NCBI RefSeq assembly: GCF_000964005.1
Contig: NZ_JXYP01000027.1
Location: 1-60,006 of the forward strand
DNA: 60,006 nucleotides
Reading direction: 5' to 3'
DNA from: Williamsia herbipolensis
Lineage (GTDB): Bacteria; Actinomycetota; Actinomycetes; Mycobacteriales; Mycobacteriaceae
Part shown: one piece after another, positions 53,533 through 60,006 of the stretch
Numbering within the stretch: the stretch's first letter is position 1
Layout of the letters: the number at the start of each line of letters is the position of its first letter
Notes under the pieces: generated by a model
What the model was told of the DNA's origin: nothing
Databases searched by the model: none
What the model saw: the letters and a program-made list of their open reading frames with translations, nothing else
Made by a program: the position numbers and the translations under genes

Positions 53533-53538
53533 GCACCT

Positions 53539-54402
53539 GTGTCTCACCCAGCGATCTCGGTGATCATCCCCGCCTACAACGAGGAAGCGGACATCGCGGC
53601 CTGCCTCGATGCACTGCTGGCCCAGGACGAACCCGTCGCCGAGGTCATCGTCATCGACAACAACTCCACCGACGACACCGCCGCGATCGTCGGCTCGTTC
53701 GTGCGGGAGTCCCCGACCGTCCGGCTGGTCACCGAGCACCAGCAGGGGGCACTGCACGCCGCCGCTCGAGGGGTGCGGGAGGCCACGGGTGAACTGGTCG
53801 CGAAGATCGACGCCGACACCGTCGTCACCCCTCAGTGGACCGCGGCGATCCGCCGCTTCTTCGAGGCGGTGCCGCCCACCGTCGCCGGCGGCAGCGGTCT
53901 GTGCTCCATGCACGACATGCCCGCCCAATGGCTCTTCCGGTCGGCGCAGGCCCGGTTCACCGAGAAACTCGAGGCCGGCATGCGTGAGGGGTCCATCACC
54001 GAGATGGCCGACACCTTCGGCGCGAACTGCGTGATGCGGGCGGCGGTGTGGGCCGACATCGCGGCCCACACCAGCACGCGAGACGACATCCAGGACGACC
54101 TCGACATCGGGATCACCGTGGTGAGCCGGGGATGGCAGCTCGCGTGGGTACCGGGCATGGACGCCCGGATCTCGGGCCGGCGGCTGTGCACGACCCCGGC
54201 CAGCTACTGGAAGTACACCGCGCGCACGCCACGCACCTTCCGCATGCACGGCAGGCGCAAGCAGTGGGCGGGATCATTGGTCGGCATCCAGTTCGCCCGA
54301 CTCGCCCAGGCCCTGGCCTGGCCCGTGCTGGCGTTCTGGGATCCGCGTGAGCGCACCTTCGCCGTCACACCGCGTCGCGAGGAGCAGCGCGTTCTCCCCT
54401 GA
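53539..54402 (+). CDS. Family 2 glycosyltransferase
   Basis: 287 residues from GTG 53539. GT-A motifs: ISVIIPAYNEEADIAACLDA, VIVIDNNSTDDT, and the metal-binding DAD in VAKIDADTVVTPQW. Late residues (DDIQDDLDIGITVVSRGW) provide the acidic catalytic-base region. A C-terminal amphipathic stretch may touch the membrane, but there is no clear membrane span. It belongs to a different subgroup from the tandem pair at 11.4-13.2 kb. It follows the exporter closely and converges on the F420-type reductase gene. Acceptor unknown. Confidence 0.85.
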   Translation: MSHPAISVIIPAYNEEADIAACLDALLAQDEPVAEVIVIDNNSTDDTAAIVGSFVRESPTVRLVTEHQQGALHAAARGVREATGELVAKIDADTVVTPQWTAAIRRFFEAVPPTVAGGSGLCSMHDMPAQWLFRSAQARFTEKLEAGMREGSITEMADTFGANCVMRAAVWADIAAHTSTRDDIQDDLDIGITVVSRGWQLAWVPGMDARISGRRLCTTPASYWKYTARTPRTFRMHGRRKQWAGSLVGIQFARLAQALAWPVLAFWDPRERTFAVTPRREEQRVLP

Positions 54403-54430
54403 CGCGTGCTGCGCCGGCAGCGACGTCAGG
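54398..54430. terminator. Hairpin spanning both convergent stop codons
   Basis: CCTGACG (54398-54404) pairs with CGTCAGG (54424-54430), and an inner GCTGC/GCAGC stem extends it. The structure covers the stop of the plus-strand glycosyltransferase and the stop of the minus-strand reductase, a compact bidirectional terminator. Confidence 0.5.
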
Positions 54431-54878
54431 CGCTGACGTCGAGGGAGGCGATCACCTTGACCGGTTCGATCCACACCACGAGTTCCCCGGGGACCCCGTT
54501 GCGCGCGCCGAACTCCTCGGCGCGGTCGGCACCCATGTAGCGACCGCCCGCCGCCGTGGCGATGCGTCGCACCTCGTCGAGGTCGTCGCTGATCTGCACT
54601 CGCCCCTGCACCTGGACGAAGGCGTACGGCGGCTCGGGGAGGTCGACGCAGAGCACCACACGCGGATCACGCTGCAGCGCCCGCCCTTTCGCCGTGTCGG
54701 CGCCGGTGTTGAAGGCGATGCGCAGGTCGGCCCCGCCGTCGTCAGCGGTGCGTTCGTCGAGCACGAACCACACCGGCGCGATGAGCGGACGTCCGTCGGA
54801 TGCAGTGAATCCCAGCATGCCGGTACGGGTTCCGGTGGACAGGAACTCCCGGACCGCCGGGTCGCCTAGTGAGGTCAC
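54426..54878 (-). CDS. PPOX-class F420/FMN-dependent reductase-like protein
   Basis: 150 residues from GTG 54878, which overlaps the mftG stop by four bases (GTGA); longer frames are spurious. The split-barrel features are REFLSTGTRTGMLGFTASDG, PLIAPVWFVLDE, TAKGRALQRDPRVVLCVD and FVQVQGRVQIS. Such proteins bind F420 or FMN/heme-type cofactors. Its coupling to mftG suggests a redox function next to mycofactocin chemistry, but its substrate is unknown. Confidence 0.85.
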   Translation of the reverse strand: MTSLGDPAVREFLSTGTRTGMLGFTASDGRPLIAPVWFVLDERTADDGGADLRIAFNTGADTAKGRALQRDPRVVLCVDLPEPPYAFVQVQGRVQISDDLDEVRRIATAAGGRYMGADRAEEFGARNGVPGELVVWIEPVKVIASLDVSA

Positions 54879-56221
54879 GATCCGACGATACCGCTGCGCG
54901 CCGAGAGCGGTTCGGCAATGGCGTCGGCGATCCGGGCCGCCATCATCATCGTCGTCGCGTGCGGTCCGCTCGACAGGGCGCCCGGGAGGATCGATCCGTC
55001 GACCACACGCAGACCCTCGACGCCGATCACCCCGCCGAGCGCGTCGGTGGCCGCACCCATCGGCATCGTGCCCCAGGCGTGGTGCGACGTCGCGAGCACC
55101 GGGTCGATCGTCACGCTGCCGTTCTCCACGAGGTCGGCGTGCGCAGCTCCCTCGAGCATCTCCACGACCCGGTGCGACCACCGCCGCATGCCGTCGCCCA
55201 CGGCCTGGGCGGCGCCGATGTCGATACCGACGGCACCGTCGGCGTCGACGGTCAGGTGTCCGCTCGCCCCCGGGACCATGCCCGCCACCCCGACGGCCGG
55301 GCCCGAGCGCGCCACACCGGTGATGTGGTCGGCGAAATCAGCGTTGTAGCAGCGGATCTCGAAACCGTCCTCGGTGTGCAGAACGGTCGGGAGCAGGGGG
55401 AGGCCGGCGCGGGTGCGGGGCGCCGGGGTCCGTTCGCGGTAACGGACCAGGATCTCGCGGTGTTCACCCAGCGGGAAGGTCGACGGTGTCCGGCCGGCCG
55501 AGCGGGCGAGGAGCGTCGCGCTCGCCAGGGTGCCCGCGCAGAGGATCACCTCGTCGGCGGGGATCGTCTCTCCACCGGCGCGGACACCGGTCGCCGTGCC
55601 GTCGGACACCAGCACCTCGTCGACAGTGGTGTCGGCAACGATCCGTAGCGACGGTCGGGCGCGGACGGCGGCCGTGAGGAACGCCCGGTCGGCGGACACC
55701 CGTCGGACGCGGTCGGCGTTGACACGCACCCGGTTGACGCCGACGGTCGGCCATTCCGTGCCGACGAGGTCATATCCTGTTCTGTGCCAATATCTCTCGA
55801 AGGCCATGGCGCGCGGGTGGAGCTCGGTGTCGTCGACGCGGCGGACCGACATCACACCGCCGGACCCGCCGCCGTCGAGGATGCGGTGGAATCGCTCGAC
55901 GGTGTCGATGTCCCACCAGCGTCGATCCCAGCCGTCGAGGTCGGCGCGGTGACCGCGCAGGAAGTAGCCGCCGTTGACGACCGACGACCCGCCCACCCCG
56001 GCGCCGCGGACGAGATCGAGACCGTCGACCGTGCGATACCGCCGCACGCGGTGCGCATCGGGTCCCACGGGGAGACGGGACACACGGAGGTCGGCGTCGG
56101 TCGGGGTGTCGCGGCCCGCCTCGACGAGGGTCACGAGAACGTGGTCACCGCGCGAGAGACGCTCGGCCACCACGCATCCGCAGCTGCCCGCACCGACCAC
56201 CACGACACGACGCGGTGTCAC
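54875..56221 (-). CDS. mftG: GMC-family oxidoreductase MftG
   Basis: 448 residues from GTG 56221, seven bases after mftF. The FAD-binding motif VVVVGAGSCGCVVAERLSRG is at the N-terminus. The GMC C-terminal block reads HHAWGTMPMGAATDALGGV, then LRVVDGSILPG and GPHATTMMMAARIADAI, with the catalytic His pair. In mycobacteria MftG links reduced mycofactocin to electron transport. Identity rests on its place after mftE and mftF as well as the family match. Confidence 0.9.
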   Translation of the reverse strand: MTPRRVVVVGAGSCGCVVAERLSRGDHVLVTLVEAGRDTPTDADLRVSRLPVGPDAHRVRRYRTVDGLDLVRGAGVGGSSVVNGGYFLRGHRADLDGWDRRWWDIDTVERFHRILDGGGSGGVMSVRRVDDTELHPRAMAFERYWHRTGYDLVGTEWPTVGVNRVRVNADRVRRVSADRAFLTAAVRARPSLRIVADTTVDEVLVSDGTATGVRAGGETIPADEVILCAGTLASATLLARSAGRTPSTFPLGEHREILVRYRERTPAPRTRAGLPLLPTVLHTEDGFEIRCYNADFADHITGVARSGPAVGVAGMVPGASGHLTVDADGAVGIDIGAAQAVGDGMRRWSHRVVEMLEGAAHADLVENGSVTIDPVLATSHHAWGTMPMGAATDALGGVIGVEGLRVVDGSILPGALSSGPHATTMMMAARIADAIAEPLSARSGIVGS

Positions 56222-56228
56222 GAGCGGC

Positions 56229-57830
56229 TCACGAATGCGATGGCGCGGCCCCCTCGGTGACCGCACGTCTCTCCGCGATCCGCCCGGACGTCGCGTGCCG
56301 CTCCGCGGCGTGGACGGATCCGATGACCGGTCGCAGCGCACCCGCCGCCCGTGCGGCGAGCACGCCCTCCCACAGACCGGCACCGTAGGCGAGGTCGTCG
56401 AGGCGTTTGAGGATCACGAACCGGGCGACACCGAGGCGCTGCACCGGGTCGGGGTTGAGCATCTCCGAGCGCACCCATTCGACGAGGCCGTCGGCGAGGG
56501 CGACGGCGAGCAGCACCTGACGGAACCGGGCCGAGAACACCGCGAGCACGACCGACAGCGGCCAGTAGTGCCGACACAGCGCCGAGGCGAACTGCAGGAA
56601 CCCGAACCCCATCGACTGTGCGGTCAGCTTCGCCGCCACCGAGAACGCGTCGGGGACGTGCGACACCCGGCCGTGCAGACGTCGTCCGATGATCGCGATC
56701 ATCGCCACCAGCAGGCCCAGCCCCCATCGCGAGCGGGTCAGCACGCCGAGTGCCGCCACGGCCATGGGGACCGTCATCACGATCGGCGCCGCGAGGGTGG
56801 GATGGCGATCGCTCAGCAGGGCCGCCCCGGTCCCGTAGAAGCGTCGGCGTCGCAGCGCCGGACCGAGCCGGTCGCGGTGATCGTGCGCCGCGACGGCGAT
56901 GGGGTCGTACCGGATGACCCAGCCCGCAGACGTGATGCGCCAGCAGAGGTCGACGTCCTCGGCCACGTGCAGCGACTCGTCGAACCCGCCCGTCGAAACC
57001 TCACGGAACACGCTGCGGCGCACTATGATCGCAGCACTCGGCACGTACGGGACACGCGTACCCGGCGCCACCGCGCTCTCCCGACGCCCCATGTCGAGCG
57101 ACGAGCACAGCGCCTCGTAGCGCGCCATCGGGCCGCCGTCGGGGGTCATCGCGACGATGCGTGGCGCCACCATCGCGACGCGGTCGTCGGAGAAATGCGC
57201 GAGAAGCTTGAACAGCCAACCGGATTCGGGGACGACGTCGGAGTCGACGAAGGCGATGAGATCGGTCTCGACGCGACGGGCCCCGTGGTTGCGCGCGGCC
57301 GCCGGACCGACGCTGCGATCGAGACGGAGGAGCTCGACCTCTTCCCCACGCCCCGCGTCGCCGACGACGACCGGTGTCGCGGAGCCGTCGTCGACGACGA
57401 CGACACGGACCCCGACCAGTGCGGCGAGCAACCGATCGACCCCGGATTGGTTGTCGCGCACCGGGATGACCACGGTCACGTCCCCGGTGTCGGGCCCGAA
57501 CATGGGCCGCGGATGGGCGACCCCGGCGTCGAGCAGACGACGACCCAGGGTCGCCGAGGAGGGACCCGAGACCACCAGTCGGCCGTCGGCATCGATCATG
57601 TCGACCGCCGCGGGGGACAGGGTCAGCAGGCGCATCGGGGATCCGCCCAGGAGGTGCCGGCGCGTTGCGGGGTTGACGACGGTGCCCAGGTCGAGCTGCA
57701 CCTGGAACCCGTCGGGCAGTTCCTGCGGCGTGCGCACCGGCGCGTTCTCCGTCGCCTCCTCGGACCCGCCGTCGGCCGTGGCCTCGGGATCGGTCGCGTC
57801 GGTGTCGGCACCCTCGGTTCGACGGGTCAT
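56229..57830 (-). CDS. mftF: Mycofactocin glycosyltransferase MftF
   Basis: 533 residues from ATG 57830, which overlaps the mftE stop (ATGA). Residues about 1-40 are acidic and disordered. A PqqD-like segment follows (VQLDLGTVVNPATRRHLLGG, RLLTLSPAAVDMI). The GT2 domain has VTVVIPVRDNQSGVDRLLAA, the metal-binding DSD in LIAFVDSDVVPESGW, and AEDVDLCWRITSAGW. Two or more hydrophobic segments after about residue 340 anchor it to the membrane. In mycobacteria MftF adds the beta-1,4-glucose chain to mycofactocin. It is somewhat longer than usual because of the N-terminal tail. Confidence 0.92.
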   Translation of the reverse strand: MTRRTEGADTDATDPEATADGGSEEATENAPVRTPQELPDGFQVQLDLGTVVNPATRRHLLGGSPMRLLTLSPAAVDMIDADGRLVVSGPSSATLGRRLLDAGVAHPRPMFGPDTGDVTVVIPVRDNQSGVDRLLAALVGVRVVVVDDGSATPVVVGDAGRGEEVELLRLDRSVGPAAARNHGARRVETDLIAFVDSDVVPESGWLFKLLAHFSDDRVAMVAPRIVAMTPDGGPMARYEALCSSLDMGRRESAVAPGTRVPYVPSAAIIVRRSVFREVSTGGFDESLHVAEDVDLCWRITSAGWVIRYDPIAVAAHDHRDRLGPALRRRRFYGTGAALLSDRHPTLAAPIVMTVPMAVAALGVLTRSRWGLGLLVAMIAIIGRRLHGRVSHVPDAFSVAAKLTAQSMGFGFLQFASALCRHYWPLSVVLAVFSARFRQVLLAVALADGLVEWVRSEMLNPDPVQRLGVARFVILKRLDDLAYGAGLWEGVLAARAAGALRPVIGSVHAAERHATSGRIAERRAVTEGAAPSHS

Positions 57831-58543
57831 CGCAGGACGCCGTGTTCGTCGGGCGACCATCGACGTACCGCGTCGGCCAGTCGCGTCGCCATCGCGGCGA
57901 GGTGGGCGCGCCCGTCGTCGGGATGTCCACGCCGCGGGTCGCCGAGCACCCCGTTCGGGCTCACCGCACGCACACCCGATGATCGCAGGGTGGGCATGAG
58001 ATCGGCGACGGCGGCGGTGGTGCCAACCGCGACGGCGTCCGATCGCACGGTCTCCGGCGAGATGTGCAGCAGGAGTGCGGTTTCGGTGGCACCGGCGTGC
58101 GCGTCGGCGCCGGCCACGGCGCACGGGAACCAGGCCGCGTCGCGCCCCTCGACCCGGAGCAGGCCGACCGCGTCGATCAGGGTGGCGACGTTGCCGCCGT
58201 GGCCGTTGACGAAGACGATGCGTGCGGCCCACCGGCAAGCGCTGCGGCCGTACTCGACGAGGACCTGTCGCAGCGCCTCGTGTCCGATGGAGATCGTGCC
58301 GGGGAAGTCCTCGTGCTCGCCGCTGGCGCCGTAGGCCAGCGCCGGGGCCAGCAGCGTCGGCCCGTCGTCGGCTCCGAGCGTGGCGCAGGCACCGTCGGCC
58401 ACGGCACCGGCGATACGCGTGTCGGTGTCGAGGGGCAGATGCGGGCCGTGCTGCTCGACCGACCCGACAGGGACCACGAGCGTGACCTGCCGGTCGTCGA
58501 GTTCGGTCCAGGTCGCCGCGCCGAGCCCACCGGAGCAGATCAT
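57827..58543 (-). CDS. mftE: Mycofactocin peptidase MftE (creatininase family)
   Basis: 238 residues from ATG 58543; the open frame runs further upstream but no family member needs it. Metal-binding motifs are VGSVEQHGPHLPLDTDT, NGHGGN and GADAHAGATET. MftE cleaves the modified C-terminal Val-Tyr dipeptide from the MftA peptide to give the AHDP precursor. It begins the E-F-G series on the minus strand, but mftA-D, which normally precede it, are not in the window; the gene upstream is a divergent racemase. Confidence 0.92.
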   Translation of the reverse strand: MICSGGLGAATWTELDDRQVTLVVPVGSVEQHGPHLPLDTDTRIAGAVADGACATLGADDGPTLLAPALAYGASGEHEDFPGTISIGHEALRQVLVEYGRSACRWAARIVFVNGHGGNVATLIDAVGLLRVEGRDAAWFPCAVAGADAHAGATETALLLHISPETVRSDAVAVGTTAAVADLMPTLRSSGVRAVSPNGVLGDPRRGHPDDGRAHLAAMATRLADAVRRWSPDEHGVLR

Positions 58544-58746
58544 TCGGACAATGCTAGCCACCGCAAGCGCTTCTGAACACACGAAGCGGCGAACGCTTTT
58601 CACCCTTCCCGGCGTTTCGCGGACCGGCGCGCCGCGCCCGCGGGCAAACCACCCGGTGACAGCGATCACCGGGGCGACATGCGATGCTGGAAGCGACGGA
58701 GCGAGCGCTCGGTCAATCCATCGGCAACCGACGACGAGGTACTTCG
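58544..58746. promoter_or_regulatory. Divergent mftE / racemase promoter region with repeats
   Basis: The gap holds the palindrome AAGCGCTT (58565-58572), an overlapping inverted repeat CGCTTC-N9-GAAGCG (58568-58573 with 58583-58588) and a further AACGCTT (58592-58598). The cluster is suited to an operator acting on both genes. No regulator gene is adjacent, so the binding protein is unknown. Confidence 0.35.
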
Positions 58747-59865
58747 ATGAGTTCGAGTGAACAGCCGCGCGAGGAGCGACGCCAGGGCCCGGTGACGGGC
58801 ATCCGGGTCGTGGAGTTCGCCGGCATCGGGCCCGGTCCGCACGCTGCGATGATGCTGGCCGATCTCGGGGCCGATGTGGTGCGTGTCCAACGGTCCGGGA
58901 CGCTCCCCGCGCCGGGTCGCAACGCCGATCAGCTCCTGCGCGGGCGGTCGGCGGTCGTGGAGGCCGACCTCAAGTCGGCCGCCGACAAGACCGAGGTGAT
59001 CCGACTCGTCGCCCGCGCCGACGTCCTCCTCGAGGGTTTCCGGCCCGGGGTGATGGAGCGCCTGGGCCTCGGACCCGACGACCTGCTCGCGGTGAACCCT
59101 CGACTCGTCTACGGCCGCATGACCGGCTGGGGTCAGGACGGCCCGATGGCCGACCGCGCCGGACACGACATCAACTACATCTCGATGACCGGCATGTTGC
59201 ACGCGATCGGCCGGGCGGGTGAGCGGCCGGTGCCGCCGCTCAACCTCGTCGGCGATTTCGGCGGCGGGTCGATGTTCCTCGTGCAGGGCGTGCTGGCCGC
59301 GCTCGTCGAGCGTGGGGTCTCGGGTGCCGGACAGGTCGTCGACGCGGCGATGGTCGACGGCGCTTCGGTTCTGGGACAGATGATGTGGGCATTCCGCGGC
59401 ACGGGTCTGTGGCGCGACGAGCGTGGCGTGAACATGCTCGACACCGGCGCACCCTGGTACGAGGTCTACGAGACCTCCGACGGGAAGTACATGGCCGTGG
59501 GTGCGATCGAGCCCCAGTTCTACGCGCAGTTGATCACCGGCCTCGGTCTCGAGGGGGCCGACATCCCCGACCAGAACGACATCGCCCGCTGGGACGAGCT
59601 GCGCGCGGTGTTCACCGAGACGTTCGCCTCGCGCACCCGGGACGACTGGGCGGCGGTCTTCGCGGGCACCGACGCCTGCACCACCCCGGTGCTCACCTTC
59701 GCCGAGGCCCCGGTCGACCCGCACATGGCCGCACGCGCGAACCTGCAGGAGTTGGACGGCGTGATGCAAGCCGCTCCCGCACCGCGCTTCTCGCGCACCG
59801 AGACCGGCGCACCGGTGGCGCCGGCGCGCACCGCGACCGAGCTCGCGAGCGTCTGGACCGACTGA
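58747..59865 (+). CDS. mcr: Alpha-methylacyl-CoA racemase (CaiB/BaiF family III)
   Basis: 372 residues from ATG 58747 with GACGAGGT upstream. It matches the M. tuberculosis racemase plan: [45 protein letters not shown], then [19 protein letters not shown] containing the catalytic His, and [16 protein letters not shown] with the catalytic Asp. It interconverts (2R)- and (2S)-methylacyl-CoA for beta-oxidation of branched fatty acids or sterol side chains. It occupies the place where mftD is expected upstream of mftE, in the opposite direction. Confidence 0.93.
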   Translation: MSSSEQPREERRQGPVTGIRVVEFAGIGPGPHAAMMLADLGADVVRVQRSGTLPAPGRNADQLLRGRSAVVEADLKSAADKTEVIRLVARADVLLEGFRPGVMERLGLGPDDLLAVNPRLVYGRMTGWGQDGPMADRAGHDINYISMTGMLHAIGRAGERPVPPLNLVGDFGGGSMFLVQGVLAALVERGVSGAGQVVDAAMVDGASVLGQMMWAFRGTGLWRDERGVNMLDTGAPWYEVYETSDGKYMAVGAIEPQFYAQLITGLGLEGADIPDQNDIARWDELRAVFTETFASRTRDDWAAVFAGTDACTTPVLTFAEAPVDPHMAARANLQELDGVMQAAPAPRFSRTETGAPVAPARTATELASVWTD

Positions 59866-59881
59866 CCCGGAGCGGGACGGT

Positions 59882-60006
59882 CTAGATGTGATGTCCAGGG
59901 AGGTTGGTCAGTCGGGTGACTGGTGGCTGACCTCCGGTGGCGGAGTGGGCTCGGTGGTGATTGTAGAAGTGCAGCCAGCCCGGGAGCGCATGGTCGCGTT
60001 GTCCGG
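59882..60006 (-). mobile_element. 3' end of an IS481-family transposase
   Basis: Reading leftward from the window edge, the frame gives HALPGWLHFYNHHRAHSATG, then GQPPVTRLTNLPGHHI and TAG. This is the typical end of IS481/IS3-type transposases, the last part of the integrase core region with its Tyr-Asn-His-His-Arg-His stretch. The rest of the element and its far end lie outside the window. It starts about 16 bases after the racemase stop. Confidence 0.85.

Overview
The window is GC-rich actinobacterial DNA. Two features place it in the Mycobacteriales, probably Gordonia or a close relative: an S10 ribosomal operon that ends at rpsQ and a hairpin, and mycofactocin maturation genes (mftE, mftF, mftG) upstream of that operon on the same strand, as in Mycobacterium tuberculosis. 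The genus is inferred from gene content and order, not proven.

Layout. 1-0.9 kb: the 3' end of an NRPS-type thioesterase (minus) abuts a DUF4190-type membrane protein gene (plus) whose 5' end is missing. 0.9-6.3 kb: S10 operon on the minus strand (rpsJ-rplC-rplD-rplW-rplB-rpsS-rplV-rpsC-rplP-rpmC-rpsQ). 6.3-8.1 kb: a gene-free stretch, the wreck of a response regulator/histidine kinase pair, and a DUF4442 hotdog protein. 8.2-11.4 kb: a GntR regulator, an NCS1 permease and an Asp/Glu/hydantoin racemase, probably a hydantoin or allantoin-type uptake unit. 11.4-14.2 kb: two tandem paralogous family 2 glycosyltransferases and a secreted lipase. 14.3-50.1 kb (minus): a 34-kb gene for one nine-module, 11,394-residue NRPS, preceded by a small protein, an MbtH protein and another small protein. 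50.4-54.4 kb (plus): a DrrABC-type exporter and a glycosyltransferase. 54.4-58.5 kb (minus): mftE-mftF-mftG and an F420-type flavin reductase. 58.7-60 kb (plus): an alpha-methylacyl-CoA racemase, then the 3' end of an IS481-family transposase (minus) at the window edge.

How it works together. The NRPS begins with an EntF/DhbF-like condensation domain, so an aryl or acyl cap is probably loaded from outside. It runs C-A-T-E / C-A-T / C-m-A-T / C-A-T / C-m-A-T / C-A-T / C-A-T / C-A-T-E / C-A-T-E and has no thioesterase. Specificity residues read by eye predict Ser at modules 1, 3 and 5 and a Gln/Glu-like pocket at module 9. MbtH should support the A domains, the divergent ABC transporter should export the product, and the glycosyltransferases may decorate it.

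The most unusual signal is 'm', a mini-domain of about 90 residues that looks like only the first strand-turn-helix part of an adenylation domain. It occurs twice inside the NRPS, between C and A of two Ser modules. It occurs twice more as free-standing proteins on either side of mbtH, directly upstream of the NRPS. I know of no described function for it.
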